A stretch of DNA of 64,000 bases from Lojkania enalia. Taxonomy: Eukaryota > Ascomycota > Dothideomycetes > Pleosporales. The translations under genes were made by a program, and so were the position numbers. The notes below the pieces were generated by a model. The model made no database searches. It was not told where the DNA came from and saw only the letters and a program-made list of their open reading frames with translations. Shown one piece after another: positions 54,881-64,000 of the stretch. Position 1 is the first letter of the stretch, and each line of letters starts with the position of its first letter. The stretch spans positions 91,202-155,201 of the forward strand of contig ML986605.1 in NCBI GenBank assembly GCA_010094045.1, given 5' to 3'.

Positions 54881-55904
54881 TGCGAGACGTAGTCTACAGG
54901 ACTGGCTCAGGTCGCGGCGTGGGAGGCTGATCAGGGGATCACTTTGAGTCTGACGAGTAAAGGTTGGAAATGCTAATTTAGAGCAAACCGAATACCCGAG
55001 ATAAAGCAACACAACGATAACAATATCCAACAAATAATCAGGCGTATTGCAACACGTAGTAGCTATGCTTAAATTATTTTTCCACGCCATATCGGAGCCA
55101 CAGGCCTTCGGTCAATATGATTGGTTAGATCCGGCCGCGCCACATGCCAGGCCCGTCGCCGGCTTACTCTTTCAACTCAACAGTGGATAACGCCTTTCGA
55201 CTCATTTCGAATTAGTATGATGCAGATGAAATTAATGCGGGATCTTAGATGTTGAGAAGGCAGCAGCTGTATCAAATCTTATGCAAAGTTGAGTTCGTTT
55301 CATGTCAGGTTTCCCGAAGATCAGCGGCTCGGTACCACGCAGAGGCTAAAAGTACGATCGTCTCAAATCCTAAACTCTCCGCGAATGGACGATAGAACTT
55401 GCTTGTTCGGCAAATTATTGTCCTTGTCGCATAACCCGTTTGACTGTTCAATTTAATTGAACGACCAATCCTATTGCGGTTCTTTCCTTTGAATCCTAGC
55501 CCACCAGCTCAACACCTAGTTTCACTTGCTGCGGCGACTAGATAAGATAAGCCGCCCAGTTCCAGGAGACTTATACGCCCAGATGCGTAAGTTCCCTTAT
55601 TTCGACCACTCCCACTCAACCAGGTTCCCTAAGTTCCGAGTAGAGGAATACAGGATGGGAACTCGTCTCTTTTCGGTGGAGCCGGAGCTTCCAGATAGAC
55701 TTTTATATACGAGGCACAGAATTGTTTAGATGCAACATAGGTTCGTGAATGCGTGTATCGAGATTAAAGGCATTACCCTCCGTTCCTTTGTTCAATTTCA
55801 GTATCTCTAGTCGCTCTTTGTTATATTCTGCACCGTTCTCTCGTACCTTTCGATCACATGCCTGATATTGTTTTCTGATTTGTATTCGACGTTCCAATAC
55901 CAAA
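54881..55904. other. intergenic, no gene seen
   Basis: This contains the 3' flank of the regulator gene and the promoter of the GH76 gene. A 67-codon frame at 55526-55729 has no recognisable features. Confidence 0.4.
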
Positions 55905-57105
55905 ATGCGAGTCTCTCATATCGCCGTCTTAATCGCTGCTGGTGTGTCGCATTCCTTTGCTCAAGGGCTCGATACTGCGAACCCACCAGCACTGCGAACA
56001 TCGTCTGGTCAGATTGCCACCCACATTACCTCCCTCTACCCAAATAGGGATCTTGGCCTTTTGCCTGATCCTTATTGGTGGTGGATATCTGGTTCCACTA
56101 TTGATGGTCTAATCACGTACTTTCATGCCACTGATGACGCACAATATAACACTCTTATTGCGAATACAATAATCTCGCAAGCTACAAGTACTAATGACTT
56201 TATGACTCCTCATGCTACGGGGAACGACGACCAGGCCTGGTGGTAAGTTCTTTTCCACGCAGCTTTGGACGGAACAAAGAATAACATAATACAGGGCGCT
56301 TGCTGCTATGAGCGCTGCTGAATACGGTATCCCATCACCTGCAGGAGCACCTACATGGCTCGACCTTGCCCGCAATGTCTTCAACGAGCAGAAAGGCCGG
56401 TGGGACATGAGCCGATGCAATGGAGGCATAAAATGGAAAATTAAAGAAGGGGATGATGGATGGCACTACAAATCTACCATCTCAAACGGACTCTTCTTCC
56501 AGCTAGCTGCTCGCATTGCGCGCTTCGCGAACGATGCCGACGCTCAGTCTTGGGCGGAGAAAGCGTACGATTGGACCGTTTCTGTGGGTTTGATTGGCGA
56601 GAATTTTAATGTCTACGATGGCACCGACGATGCAAAGGAAACCGGGTGTGTTGATGTTAATCATAATATGTGGTCGTATAATGTCGGCGTCTTTTTGTAT
56701 GGATCGGCGGTCATGGCAGATATAACGAAGGATTTGAAATGGGTGGATCGTACGAAAGGCCTCCTTTCCTCAATTAACCGCAATTTTGTCAAGGATGGCG
56801 CTCTGTTCGAGCAAATTTGCGAGGGCGCTAACAACTGCAATATCGACCAGGAAAGCTTCAAGGGGCCCTTAGCTCGCTGGATGGGTGCGAGTGCCACAAT
56901 CATGCCCGATGTGACACCGGATATTCAGATCACAGTCGGTGCTGCAGCGATGGCAGTTGGGAAGATCTGGAATGGGAGTTTCGGAGCTGGGTGGCAATTG
57001 GGATTCATGGAAATTCTAAATGCGGCGTTGTGCATAGGTGGAGAGGGAGCTCCTGGACGGCCAGGTGTGGGAAAGAGAAGTGTTGCTGGAAGAATTCTGT
57101 TCTAA
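55905..57105 (+). CDS. secreted GH76 alpha-1,6-mannanase (DFG5/DCW1-like)
   Basis: Inferred exons 55905-56242 and 56295-57105 encode 382 residues, with a 52-bp GT-AG intron splitting a Trp codon. A signal peptide is clear (MRVSHIAVLIAAGVSHSFAQ). The GH76 catalytic Asp pair is D108-D109 in NDDQAWWALAAM. Other family blocks are YWWWISGSTIDGLI, DMSRCNGGIKWKI, NGLFFQLAARIARFA, DGTDDAKETGC and FKGPLARWMGA. These enzymes act on mannan backbones in the cell wall and are thought to help cross-link GPI proteins in yeasts. The C-terminus lacks the long hydrophobic tail of a GPI signal, so the product is probably released rather than anchored. Catalytic residues are intact. Confidence 0.92.
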
Positions 57106-57779
57106 TCTTTTTTTTTAATAATATTTGCAAAGCGAACATCGTTATTCATATTCCACCCGCCGTCACGCTCGTTTGTTAATGCTGACTTATAATCTACGCT
57201 GATATAATATTAAAAATTATTTAGACGACGAGAATGTTGAGGATTCTACATGACAAGCATTCAAATCATCGAGGCTTGAATCAGGCAAAAGCCTCCTATA
57301 TCAATCTTAAAGAATGCTGAGGAGAATAAGTAATTCGGGGACTACCATGGGATATGGGGCATTTGGCGCATAATACCAAGGATTTGTTTTGCTTGTTCCT
57401 CAATTGTGGCATTGACAAAGCCCTCACGGATATTAGCTTAGTTGTTTAATTATGATGTTCATCTCGAGGGTCGTGCCCAGTCCGCAAAAATAGTTCTACG
57501 CTCTGTACCATTCTTCTTCCGGTAATCCGCGACACAGATTGTAGGTATCAATAGTATATCCACGGGGACCTTTGTATGGCTGATTCAGCGGCTTAGCGAG
57601 GTTTACGCCGGCAGGGGGGCCCGTGCGCTCAGCAACTTCAAATATCCTACCATGTCCACTACCCACCCTCCACCAGCGATATCGACGCCGCCACCTGCCT
57701 ATAAAACCTGATTTTTAGTGCTTTAGGAACCCTATTAGGCCGTTACAGTTCTGTAGGGGTGTTATACTAGGTTATTACT
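57106..57779. other. flank of the Crypton-like block, possible short coding relic
   Basis: Mostly featureless. On the minus strand about 57495-57666 stays open and reads protein-like (ERTGPPAGVNLAKPLNQ, then GYTIDTYNLCRGLPEEEW), but I cannot name a family. It may be the relic of a gene destroyed by the transposon insertion. AT-rich, RIP-like composition starts at about 57720. Confidence 0.35.
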
Positions 57780-60070
57780 TATAATACGCTACTAAGTGTG
57801 TAAAATAGTAGAGCTAGATATATTCTCACCAGCTATAGAAACTACTAAAACATCCTCTATCTACCTACTACCCTCTTTCCTAGATATCCTAAGCTGCTTG
57901 CAGAGCTGGTCTAACGAGCACTTCTACTACTGCTGCTAGTAGTTAACCTGCTATATAGCGGCCTCCTTACTAGTTCTCCGCGCCTGAGCTACACGCCTAA
58001 TCTTCTTAATCACCTCTAGCTGTAGGGAGTACTACTACAGCTTACTCTAGCAGCCTACCCTCTATTAATAGCCCTACTACCTATCTAGCTCGCTAATAGA
58101 TGGCTATCTCTATAGCCCTACCGTCTACTCGCGCTAAAGGTCCTCTACTATCCTTATTATATAGTATATGCGATGCTTTAGCGCAGGTTTAAGGTTGAAG
58201 CTCTACTACGGCTGCTACTATTATAGGCTAGGTAAGCAGCCGCGTAGTATAGCTGCTATACTAGCCTAAGCGGAAGCGTAGTAGCTGCTAGCAGCTGACG
58301 GTAGTAGTAACGAAAGTTGTTGTAGAGGTAGAGATAGAGGCAGCATCTACTTACTTAGTAGCTGAGGTACTTCTATACAGAAAACTATACTGCTAGAAGT
58401 AAGTAGCTGTAGCTAGTTAAACAGCTTATTAAGCGGTTAACCTAGTAAGCTATATAGAGAGCTGCCTAGCTGTTTAATACGCTACTTATTCCGCGTATCT
58501 AGTACTTAAAGCTGGTCTACTAGTAGAGGAATTGCTTAGTATAGGATAGATAGCCTACTAGAAGTTACCTTAGCATCTAAAGATGCCTCTACCTACTAAG
58601 TAAACGTGCTATAGGCCTGATACTTAAAAACTAGGTAATTCTAGATAGGGTAGCTAGAGAACTACCGTTATATAGTAACTAAATCTTAGAGTACTATCTT
58701 TTTAAGGTAGAATAGTAGGCTTATAAGGCTAGTAGTAGTAAAGTTATTAACTTACCCAGCCTGTATATTAAAGTGGTTCTTCTAAGTATCAAGCTGAGGC
58801 TAGAGTAGAGATAGTAGTTTATCTAGGGGTATTACTAACGTATATAGTACCTTAAAACAGCTTATTTAGGGTAGGTACTCTACTATAGTCTTTATAAACT
58901 TTCTTAGTAGAGAGTTTAGGTAGTAGCCGACTATCTACTCTTAATTCTACCTGCTAGCACGCCGTATCTAGTTCTTAGATATACTCTTCAGCTTAGCTAG
59001 CTTAGCGCCTAAGCTGCGTTCTAGATAGGTCTTCTTCTATAAGTAGATACTAGCATACTAGAAAGCCTTTACTACCTATTTATATTGAGTATTATATAAT
59101 AGTAATACCGTCGCGTCGTCTATACTAGGTTTAATAAGCTATATACTATACTACGCTGAGCGCTTACTAAAGTTAGGAAATAACTCTTCGCTTATATCCT
59201 ATTAATAGAGTAGATAGAAAGCTAAGCTATTAAATATATAAAGGAGAGGCTTTTTATACTATAGAGCGCCGATTATTTCTAGACGCCTATACTAGTTCTA
59301 CTTACTAGCCTATATCATAAATATTAGAAGTATATAGTATATAGGCCCCTCGCCCTTAAACTCAAATATAAATAAGTCTAATATCTCTACTATACGCTGG
59401 TCGCCTCTACGTATAAGTATATAATAGTCTAGTAGGATATCTACTAGTATATATAAGTAGTACTCAGTTAAGGAGCTTAAGCTGTAGTACTAGAGCTGCC
59501 TACAGACCTACTTAAATTTATCTTTAGAGTAGCTGTCTAGTAGGATATCTCTCCCCTTATCAGCGTACTACTGTCGATCTCTCTCTATATCTCTCCTCTA
59601 TAGCGACCTAAAGTAGTCCTATACAGTATCCTCGCGTAGTAATAGATAGCTATTTATTTCTAGAGCCTTCTACTCGTACTAGAGATTAGTAATAGCTATA
59701 ATATATACGCGTACTAAGTGCTAGCTTAGGCGTATCTCGTCCTAAGGGATATTATTAGGCACCTTCTAAGACTTAGCCCTTAATAGCCTATTAGCAACTT
59801 CTTTGATAAGGAAGAGTAGTAGCTTATCCTTAGTAACGGTATTATTATTAATATACTACTTCTACTGGTAGAACTCCTAGGTATATTATTAGCTTAAGCA
59901 TCGCGAGTAGCAGTAGTAGTAGGTATATTATATATCTACCTTAAACTCTCTTTACTTAGGGCTATAGACCTAATATATATTCTAAAGCCGCTGCTAGTAA
60001 ATAGTAGTTAGGATATACTACGTATTAGTATAGAGCTTTAAGGTATTTATAATATTAATTTCCGCGCGTA
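57780..60070 (-). mobile_element. Crypton-like tyrosine-recombinase element, RIP-mutated
   Basis: On the minus strand, through stops at former Trp, Gln and Arg codons, a long protein can be followed: LLFLIKEVANRLLRAKS, LREDTV, FEFKGEGPIYYILLIF, LEIIGALQYKKPLLYIFNSL, AFYLLY, LFPNFSKRSARYSIQLI, then VVKAFQYASIY, RSLGAKLAKLKSISKN, IRRAS, QEQIVGYYLNSLLRKFIKT and a C-terminal block ending near VEASLDAKV. From family knowledge this is the fungal protein type with an Ndc10 domain II-like tyrosine recombinase followed by a GCR1-like C-terminal domain, as carried by Cryptons. The I-R-R-A and G-Y-Y-L-N-S steps correspond to the recombinase end. The element is inactive. Element ends are not resolved; a GC island of CGCG motifs at 60062-60092 borders it on the right. 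Confidence 0.6.
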
Positions 60071-60894
60071 TGCGCGCGTTAACGCGCCCCTAACTAGACT
60101 TTACTAAGGGTATCCTAAGCATCTTAAGGCGATAGTATATAGAGAGCTCGAACGGCAGCTCAGTGTAGAGGGGGAGAGGGGTAGGTAGAGGGCGTTCCCC
60201 TCCCCTCTCTCCTCTCCCTTCCCTCCTATATACGCCATCCAGCTCGAAAGTTGCTGCCGTTGCCGGCAGGACACAGCTAGAGGTACAGGAAGCAGGCGGC
60301 ACGCATGAGTGAAATCAGTATACTATACCTAAAGAGGTATACCAAGGCCGGAAAATACAGCTTAGAAAGCAGTATTAGCAGGGCGACCACAGCAGGTGGC
60401 CAATAGGTGGCAAGGCAGGTGTTTGGTACATGGAAAATCAGCAGTGGGCTCAGCACGAGTCGTGGAGATTAGCAAATATCCACGAGGGGCGCTTGCTAGG
60501 GGGGTGGACATTCCGGGATCCCCCCGGCTGGGGATCGGCGGATCGGGCGAGGGCGGCGGATCAGCGGCGCTCAGCGAGGCCTACGACACCATTATATGTC
60601 GGCCCAACCAGAATTTCAGTATATATACTGCTTTTTTTTTTTTTTTTTTTTGGGCACCATTGTGTCCACATAACGCAAATTTTTTGGCCAACTCCGGGAC
60701 CCCTTCTTACCGGACTATGATCAGTTCTACTCTTAATAGGTGTGTCGAGGCTAGATTATATAGTTGTATAATGTTTGCTAGATCAGAGGAAAACGATGGA
60801 ACCATCCCATGACCCTATACTAGCCGTTATTCATATATCGTATAAATCTTCTGCCACCTCAATTTGGAAGATTATCATAACCACAGTCGTTAAG
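60071..60894. other. intergenic between Crypton-like block and lactonohydrolase relic
   Basis: No supported gene. It includes the alternating CGCG island (60062-60092), a purine/pyrimidine-rich part at 60165-60235 and a T run at 60632-60651. Open frames at 60396-60812 are composition-driven. Confidence 0.4.
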
Positions 60895-61981
60895 ATGAGT
60901 AGCATAATATCGGTCGATCTTCTAGTCGCGGCTACAAGCCCGTTGTATTTCTCTAACCTAGTCGCGACCAATGTACCAAATCCAAACACGATCTCCCTCT
61001 TTCCATACCATCCAAATTTCACAAATAATATCCTTGGGCCAAGTTCTACGGCCCGACAACTCCATAACCTAGGTTGGCAAGCCTTCCACGAAATGGGCAC
61101 TTATAACGAAGCCAAAAACCCGCTCTATATTACATCAAATTAACAATCCCTCGACGACCCAATCAATGTCACAATAATCGACCTCGGAAACAATTATAGT
61201 CTCTCATCGACTCGCTATGCAAATCTACACGAAGCGAACGGCGGCACGAACTGGTTCCCACCGGGTTCAGAGCAAGGAAACGGAAAGACACCACCACGCC
61301 TCCTGTTCTACGACGAGGGAGACTTCAATTCATACTCTTCACTTTTAAGCGTGGACCCGGTGACTAGGGAATCAGAAGTCATCCTATCCTCCTATTATGG
61401 CCGAAACTTTAGCTCTGTGAACGACATGCGCCAACACCCCGAAACGGGGACGTGTGGCTCAAAGATGCCTGGTACGGCTACTTCCAGAACTTCCGCCCCG
61501 AGCCCACGATCCCGAGCCTTGTGTATCGATTCTCACCATTCACTAGCGAGCTGGTGGTTGTGGCCGATGGCTTCGATCAATCGAACGGTCTGGAGTTTAG
61601 CCCGGATTTGAAAACGCTGTATGTTACGGACACTAGACAAGCCCAGTTCAACAATTATTTGACGAGGCCCAGTACGATATACGCTTTTGATGTTGTAGGT
61701 GGAAAGAGTTCGGAGAATAGGAGGACGCTCGCGTATGTGGATACGGGTTTTCCGGACCGAATCCACACGGATGTTGAGGGCAATGTGTGGGCGGCATGTG
61801 GAGATGGAGTACATATTTGGGGCTCGGATGGAACCTTTTTAGGTAAGATCTGGGTCGGTATTGAGTAATAATTTTGCATTTTTGCCTGGTGTAGTCCTGA
61901 TTTTTAGTAATGCTCAATTGTGGATTGTGGAGGAGATTGGGGCGGTGGGAAGGGAGATTTGTAATGACTTTGAGTTGTGCT
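60895..61981 (+). pseudogene. lactonohydrolase (SMP-30/gluconolactonase-like) pseudogene
   Basis: The frame from ATG 60895 reads MSSIISVDLLVAATSPLYFS, PYHPNFTNNILGPSSTARQL and AFHEMGTYNEAKNPLYITSN, then TAA at 61141-61143. It goes on in the same frame with SLDDPINVTIIDLGNNYSL, RLLFYDEGDFN and VNDMRQHPETG. A missing base near 61447 shifts to DVWLKDAWYGYF, DGFDQSNGLEFSPDLKTLYV and GFPDRIHTDVEGNVWAACGD (ending 61868). A further shift near 61865 gives NNFAFLPGVVLIFSNAQL to a stop at 61981. The beta-propeller motifs N-G-x-x-x-S-P-D and R-x-H-T-D-x-x-G-N-V-W-A are those of fungal lactonohydrolases. One nonsense and two frameshifts argue for recent inactivation. Confidence 0.75.
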
Positions 61982-62540
61982 AAGGCGTGCACAATGGCGG
62001 ATGAATATTAGCAGGGAATAATAAGAGACTAATCAATGCTTCTTTTGGCTTTTGCTTTGTCGTTAAGACTTTGAGCCAGCTTCATTGCTCGATTTAGACA
62101 CCTTACTATTCTAAACTTGAGTTTTCGCTCCAATATCTATATAGTAGGATCTTAATAGCGCAAAATTAAGCGAAATGTAAGGCTAACTTAGATGAGGGAG
62201 AAATTATATAATGTTAGGAGTATTATTAGCTTAATGTCACGTGACTTTACCCGTCCTTTTTTCGTCCCTTCTGAAGTTGTCTGTCTTAAGTCACAGGACA
62301 TGAGCATTTCAAAATTTCCAATAGAGATTAAACCGCATGAGGTGGAACTTTTTTTCGACGGACAAATTAGAGAATACCACAAATTTCTTGGTTTCTGGAA
62401 TTCGGCCCCAACGTCTCGAACCTCGGCATCTCTCCGACACCACATACATCATTAGATCCACTCATCGGAGCCTCCCCTAGAATCTTCAAATTCTATTCAA
62501 GTATACGGACCTTTAGGAGTTTACATAATATATTTTCTGC
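61982..62540. other. intergenic, phosphatase promoter
   Basis: No gene seen. A GTCACGTGAC palindrome is at 62236-62245. The part up to 62540 is the presumed promoter of the phosphatase gene. Confidence 0.4.
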
Positions 62541-63134
62541 ATGTCCTTCCTCCTCCACGGCCATACGTCAATGGGCTGGCTCGATCGCGTCCCGCGCGCG
62601 GGAAACTTGTACATTGGCGGCTTGTACGCGCTCTACCAAACTGATCTCATCAAAACCGCTGGAATTACACATGTATTGAGCATCATAGATTATGATCCTC
62701 TGCTTAAAGACCAGTTTGCTCATCTAAAGCACTTCCATATCCGCGCGGATGACGATCCTAACGAGAACTTGCTGCAACATTTCGAAGCTGCTTGTAAATA
62801 CATTAATGAAGGGCTGAGATGTGATGAGGGTGGGGGTAAAGAAGGTGGCGTGTTTGTACATTGCGCGATGGGTAAGAGTAGGTCCGCGACCTTAGTTGTT
62901 GCATATTTAATGTGGAGGTTTGGTGGGACGTGGGAAGAGAGGTTGGAGCAGTTATGTGAGGGACGTCCAATTTGCGAGCCTAATATGGGCTTTAAAGAGC
63001 AGTTGAATATTTGGGGGAAGATTCTAGACTGTACAGATGAGGCGAGAAGAAGAGGAATTTATGAGGGGTGGGTAGGGAATAGGTTTAGGGGTACGTGGTG
63101 GGAGTGGGAGGAGAGATGTAGAGCAAAGCTGTAA
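62541..63134 (+). CDS. dual-specificity protein phosphatase
   Basis: A single-exon gene of 197 residues. The catalytic P-loop H107-C108-A-M-G-K-S-R114-S is a complete HCxxGxxRS motif. The general-acid loop is RADDDPNENLL (about D70-D72). The start of the domain, GNLYIGGLYALYQTDLIKTAGITHVLSI, is the normal DSP opening, and VVAYLMWR follows the P-loop. The enzyme should dephosphorylate Ser/Thr and Tyr; the C-terminal 50 residues (RGTWWEWEERCR) are Trp-rich and less conserved. No zinc-binding tail of the Yvh1 type is visible. No signal peptide, so it is likely cytosolic or nuclear. The first Met was chosen; M11 is an alternative. Confidence 0.9.
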   Translation: MSFLLHGHTSMGWLDRVPRAGNLYIGGLYALYQTDLIKTAGITHVLSIIDYDPLLKDQFAHLKHFHIRADDDPNENLLQHFEAACKYINEGLRCDEGGGKEGGVFVHCAMGKSRSATLVVAYLMWRFGGTWEERLEQLCEGRPICEPNMGFKEQLNIWGKILDCTDEARRRGIYEGWVGNRFRGTWWEWEERCRAKL

Positions 63135-63721
63135 AAAGAGAAGATAGAAATATAGAGATCCTTATAGAGGCTAGGTCAGTGGTGTAGAATTTCCACCAAG
63201 AAGAGATGCTAACGTCCTAGAGGTGCGTATGATCTATATCGTATTTGAGGAACTGTCTACGCGTCCAAATCGCTTATTAGAATTAACGGCCGCTCATAAA
63301 GGTTAAACCTAGTCTGATGATATAGTTCCAGTAGAATTCCCAGGACGTATGCAGGTTGCCTTGTACTAAACATCAGCCGTCTCGATCATTCTCGCGGCCA
63401 TATCTTCAATATATAATAGTCAGTGAATATTCTCATAAGTATGGCGTAAAATATCGTCGAGAAGCAAAGGTTCGGGAGCGAAAATTACAGTATCGCTTTA
63501 TTCGTCCTATGTGTTCAAATGCGGTGTCAAGCGCTACTAAGCTGCGTTGAAGCTCACTAGACGAAGGCGAAAGTGAAGGTGAAGGTGAAGCTAAGATATG
63601 ACCTGATCCTGTCACTGTTATCGGAATTGCAAGATATTCCGAGCCTCTGTTATCATAGCCCCCACACAGAACAATTTTTCCTCCTTGCTCCCTTACCCCA
63701 ACAACACCACCACGAGATAGG
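63135..63721. other. intergenic with GAAGGT-type hexamers
   Basis: No gene seen. A short run of GAAAGT/GAAGGT hexamers lies at 63562-63592 upstream of the edge gene, similar to the repeat upstream of U2AF35. Confidence 0.4.
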
Positions 63722-64000
63722 ATGTCGCTCAAGACAGCGCACATCGTACCACGTTCTTACTTCTACCCGGCTGGTAACACGCCTGCCGTGTGTCTTACCC
63801 AGTCGCTTCCTCCTGATCAGGATGCCGCTTTGCTTCTACTTGGATGTGGGGACATTCGGAATCTTCTTTTCACAGCGTATGCTGGAATAGGCTTAGGTAG
63901 GATTTCGGGCCTTTAGAGGGTCCTTCATAGGAGGCAATTGTATGCTTGCTAACTTAGACAGAAAATCGGAAGATCGATGTCACATGTTGTGATCTTGAAC
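63722..64000 (+). CDS. DUF4470-type protein, 5' part (cut by window end)
   Basis: Exon 1 (63722-63896) encodes MSLKTAHIVPRSYFYPAGNT, PAVCLTQSLPPDQDAALLLL and GCGDIRNLLFTAYAGIGL. A 65-bp GT-AG intron with branch site GCTAAC leads to exon 2 (from 63962), which gives NRKIDVTCCDLE before the edge. The pattern Y-P-x-G-N-T-P-A, then L-L-L-G-C-G-D-x-R-N and D-x-T-C-C-D-x-E, is the start of fungal DUF4470 proteins, which often carry a MYND zinc finger further on. The G-C-G-D step resembles a nucleotide or SAM-binding loop, but function is not established. The remainder lies outside the window. Confidence 0.75.

Noticed and set aside
60396..60812. Open frames of 138 and 96 codons before the lactonohydrolase relic
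   Set aside because: They include a poly-Phe run from a T tract and have no recognisable domain.
1..64000. tRNA, rRNA or CRISPR features
   Set aside because: No cloverleaf-type sequence, rRNA stretch or regularly spaced short repeat array was recognised by eye; a tRNAscan run could still find one.

Overview
The window is nuclear DNA of a filamentous ascomycete (Pezizomycotina). The evidence is: short GT-AG introns (47-126 bp) with CTAAC-type branch sites; fungal forms of HMG-CoA reductase, U2AF35, a Srk/Rck2-type kinase, GH76 mannanase, a Zn2Cys6 regulator and 2EXR-type proteins; and gene-poor AT-rich blocks full of transposon copies whose sequence is saturated with C:G to T:A changes, as left by repeat-induced point mutation (RIP). 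A Leotiomycetes origin is possible, but this is a low-confidence guess.

Layout. 0.7-14.0 kb is a nested transposon block. It holds RIP-mutated Ty3/gypsy remnants on both strands, two copies of a small non-coding LTR element (211-bp LTRs) in opposite orientation, an unclassified 556-bp insertion inside a gypsy LTR, a Ty1/copia reverse-transcriptase fragment, two abutting pogo-like DNA transposons and a 160-bp LTR. 14.2-17.5 kb holds an intact Baeyer-Villiger-type monooxygenase, a broken thioesterase fragment of an NRPS-like enzyme and a second, truncated copy of the 556-bp repeat. 19-29.9 kb is the conserved part: a small Cys-rich protein, HMG-CoA reductase (4 exons), a DUF3605 protein, a small membrane protein with a long 3n intron, and U2AF35. 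30.6-31.6 kb is a decayed 2EXR/TPR-like gene. 34.5-39.6 kb carries a secreted LPMO-like (DUF7492-type) protein and a Srk-type kinase. 42.3-43.8 kb is a P450 pseudogene. 44.6-57.1 kb carries a SET/MYND-like protein, a possible CHD-C-terminal-like protein, an NDUFAF3 homologue, an uncharacterised open frame, a 2EXR protein, a Zn2Cys6 regulator and a GH76 enzyme. 57.8-60.1 kb is a RIP-mutated Crypton-like tyrosine-recombinase element. 60.9-63.1 kb is a lactonohydrolase pseudogene and an intact dual-specificity phosphatase. The right edge cuts a DUF4470-type gene.

How it fits together. The genes do not form an intact biosynthetic cluster. Housekeeping genes (sterol synthesis, splicing, complex I assembly, stress signalling) alternate with accessory genes, several of them dead. 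The clearest unusual signals are the non-coding LTR element family present in a heavily and a lightly mutated copy, the 556-bp GATATC-rich repeat, two stop-free introns whose lengths are multiples of three, and a probable 51-nt microexon in the kinase. Exon boundaries were read by eye from splice signals and frame continuity and have no transcript support.
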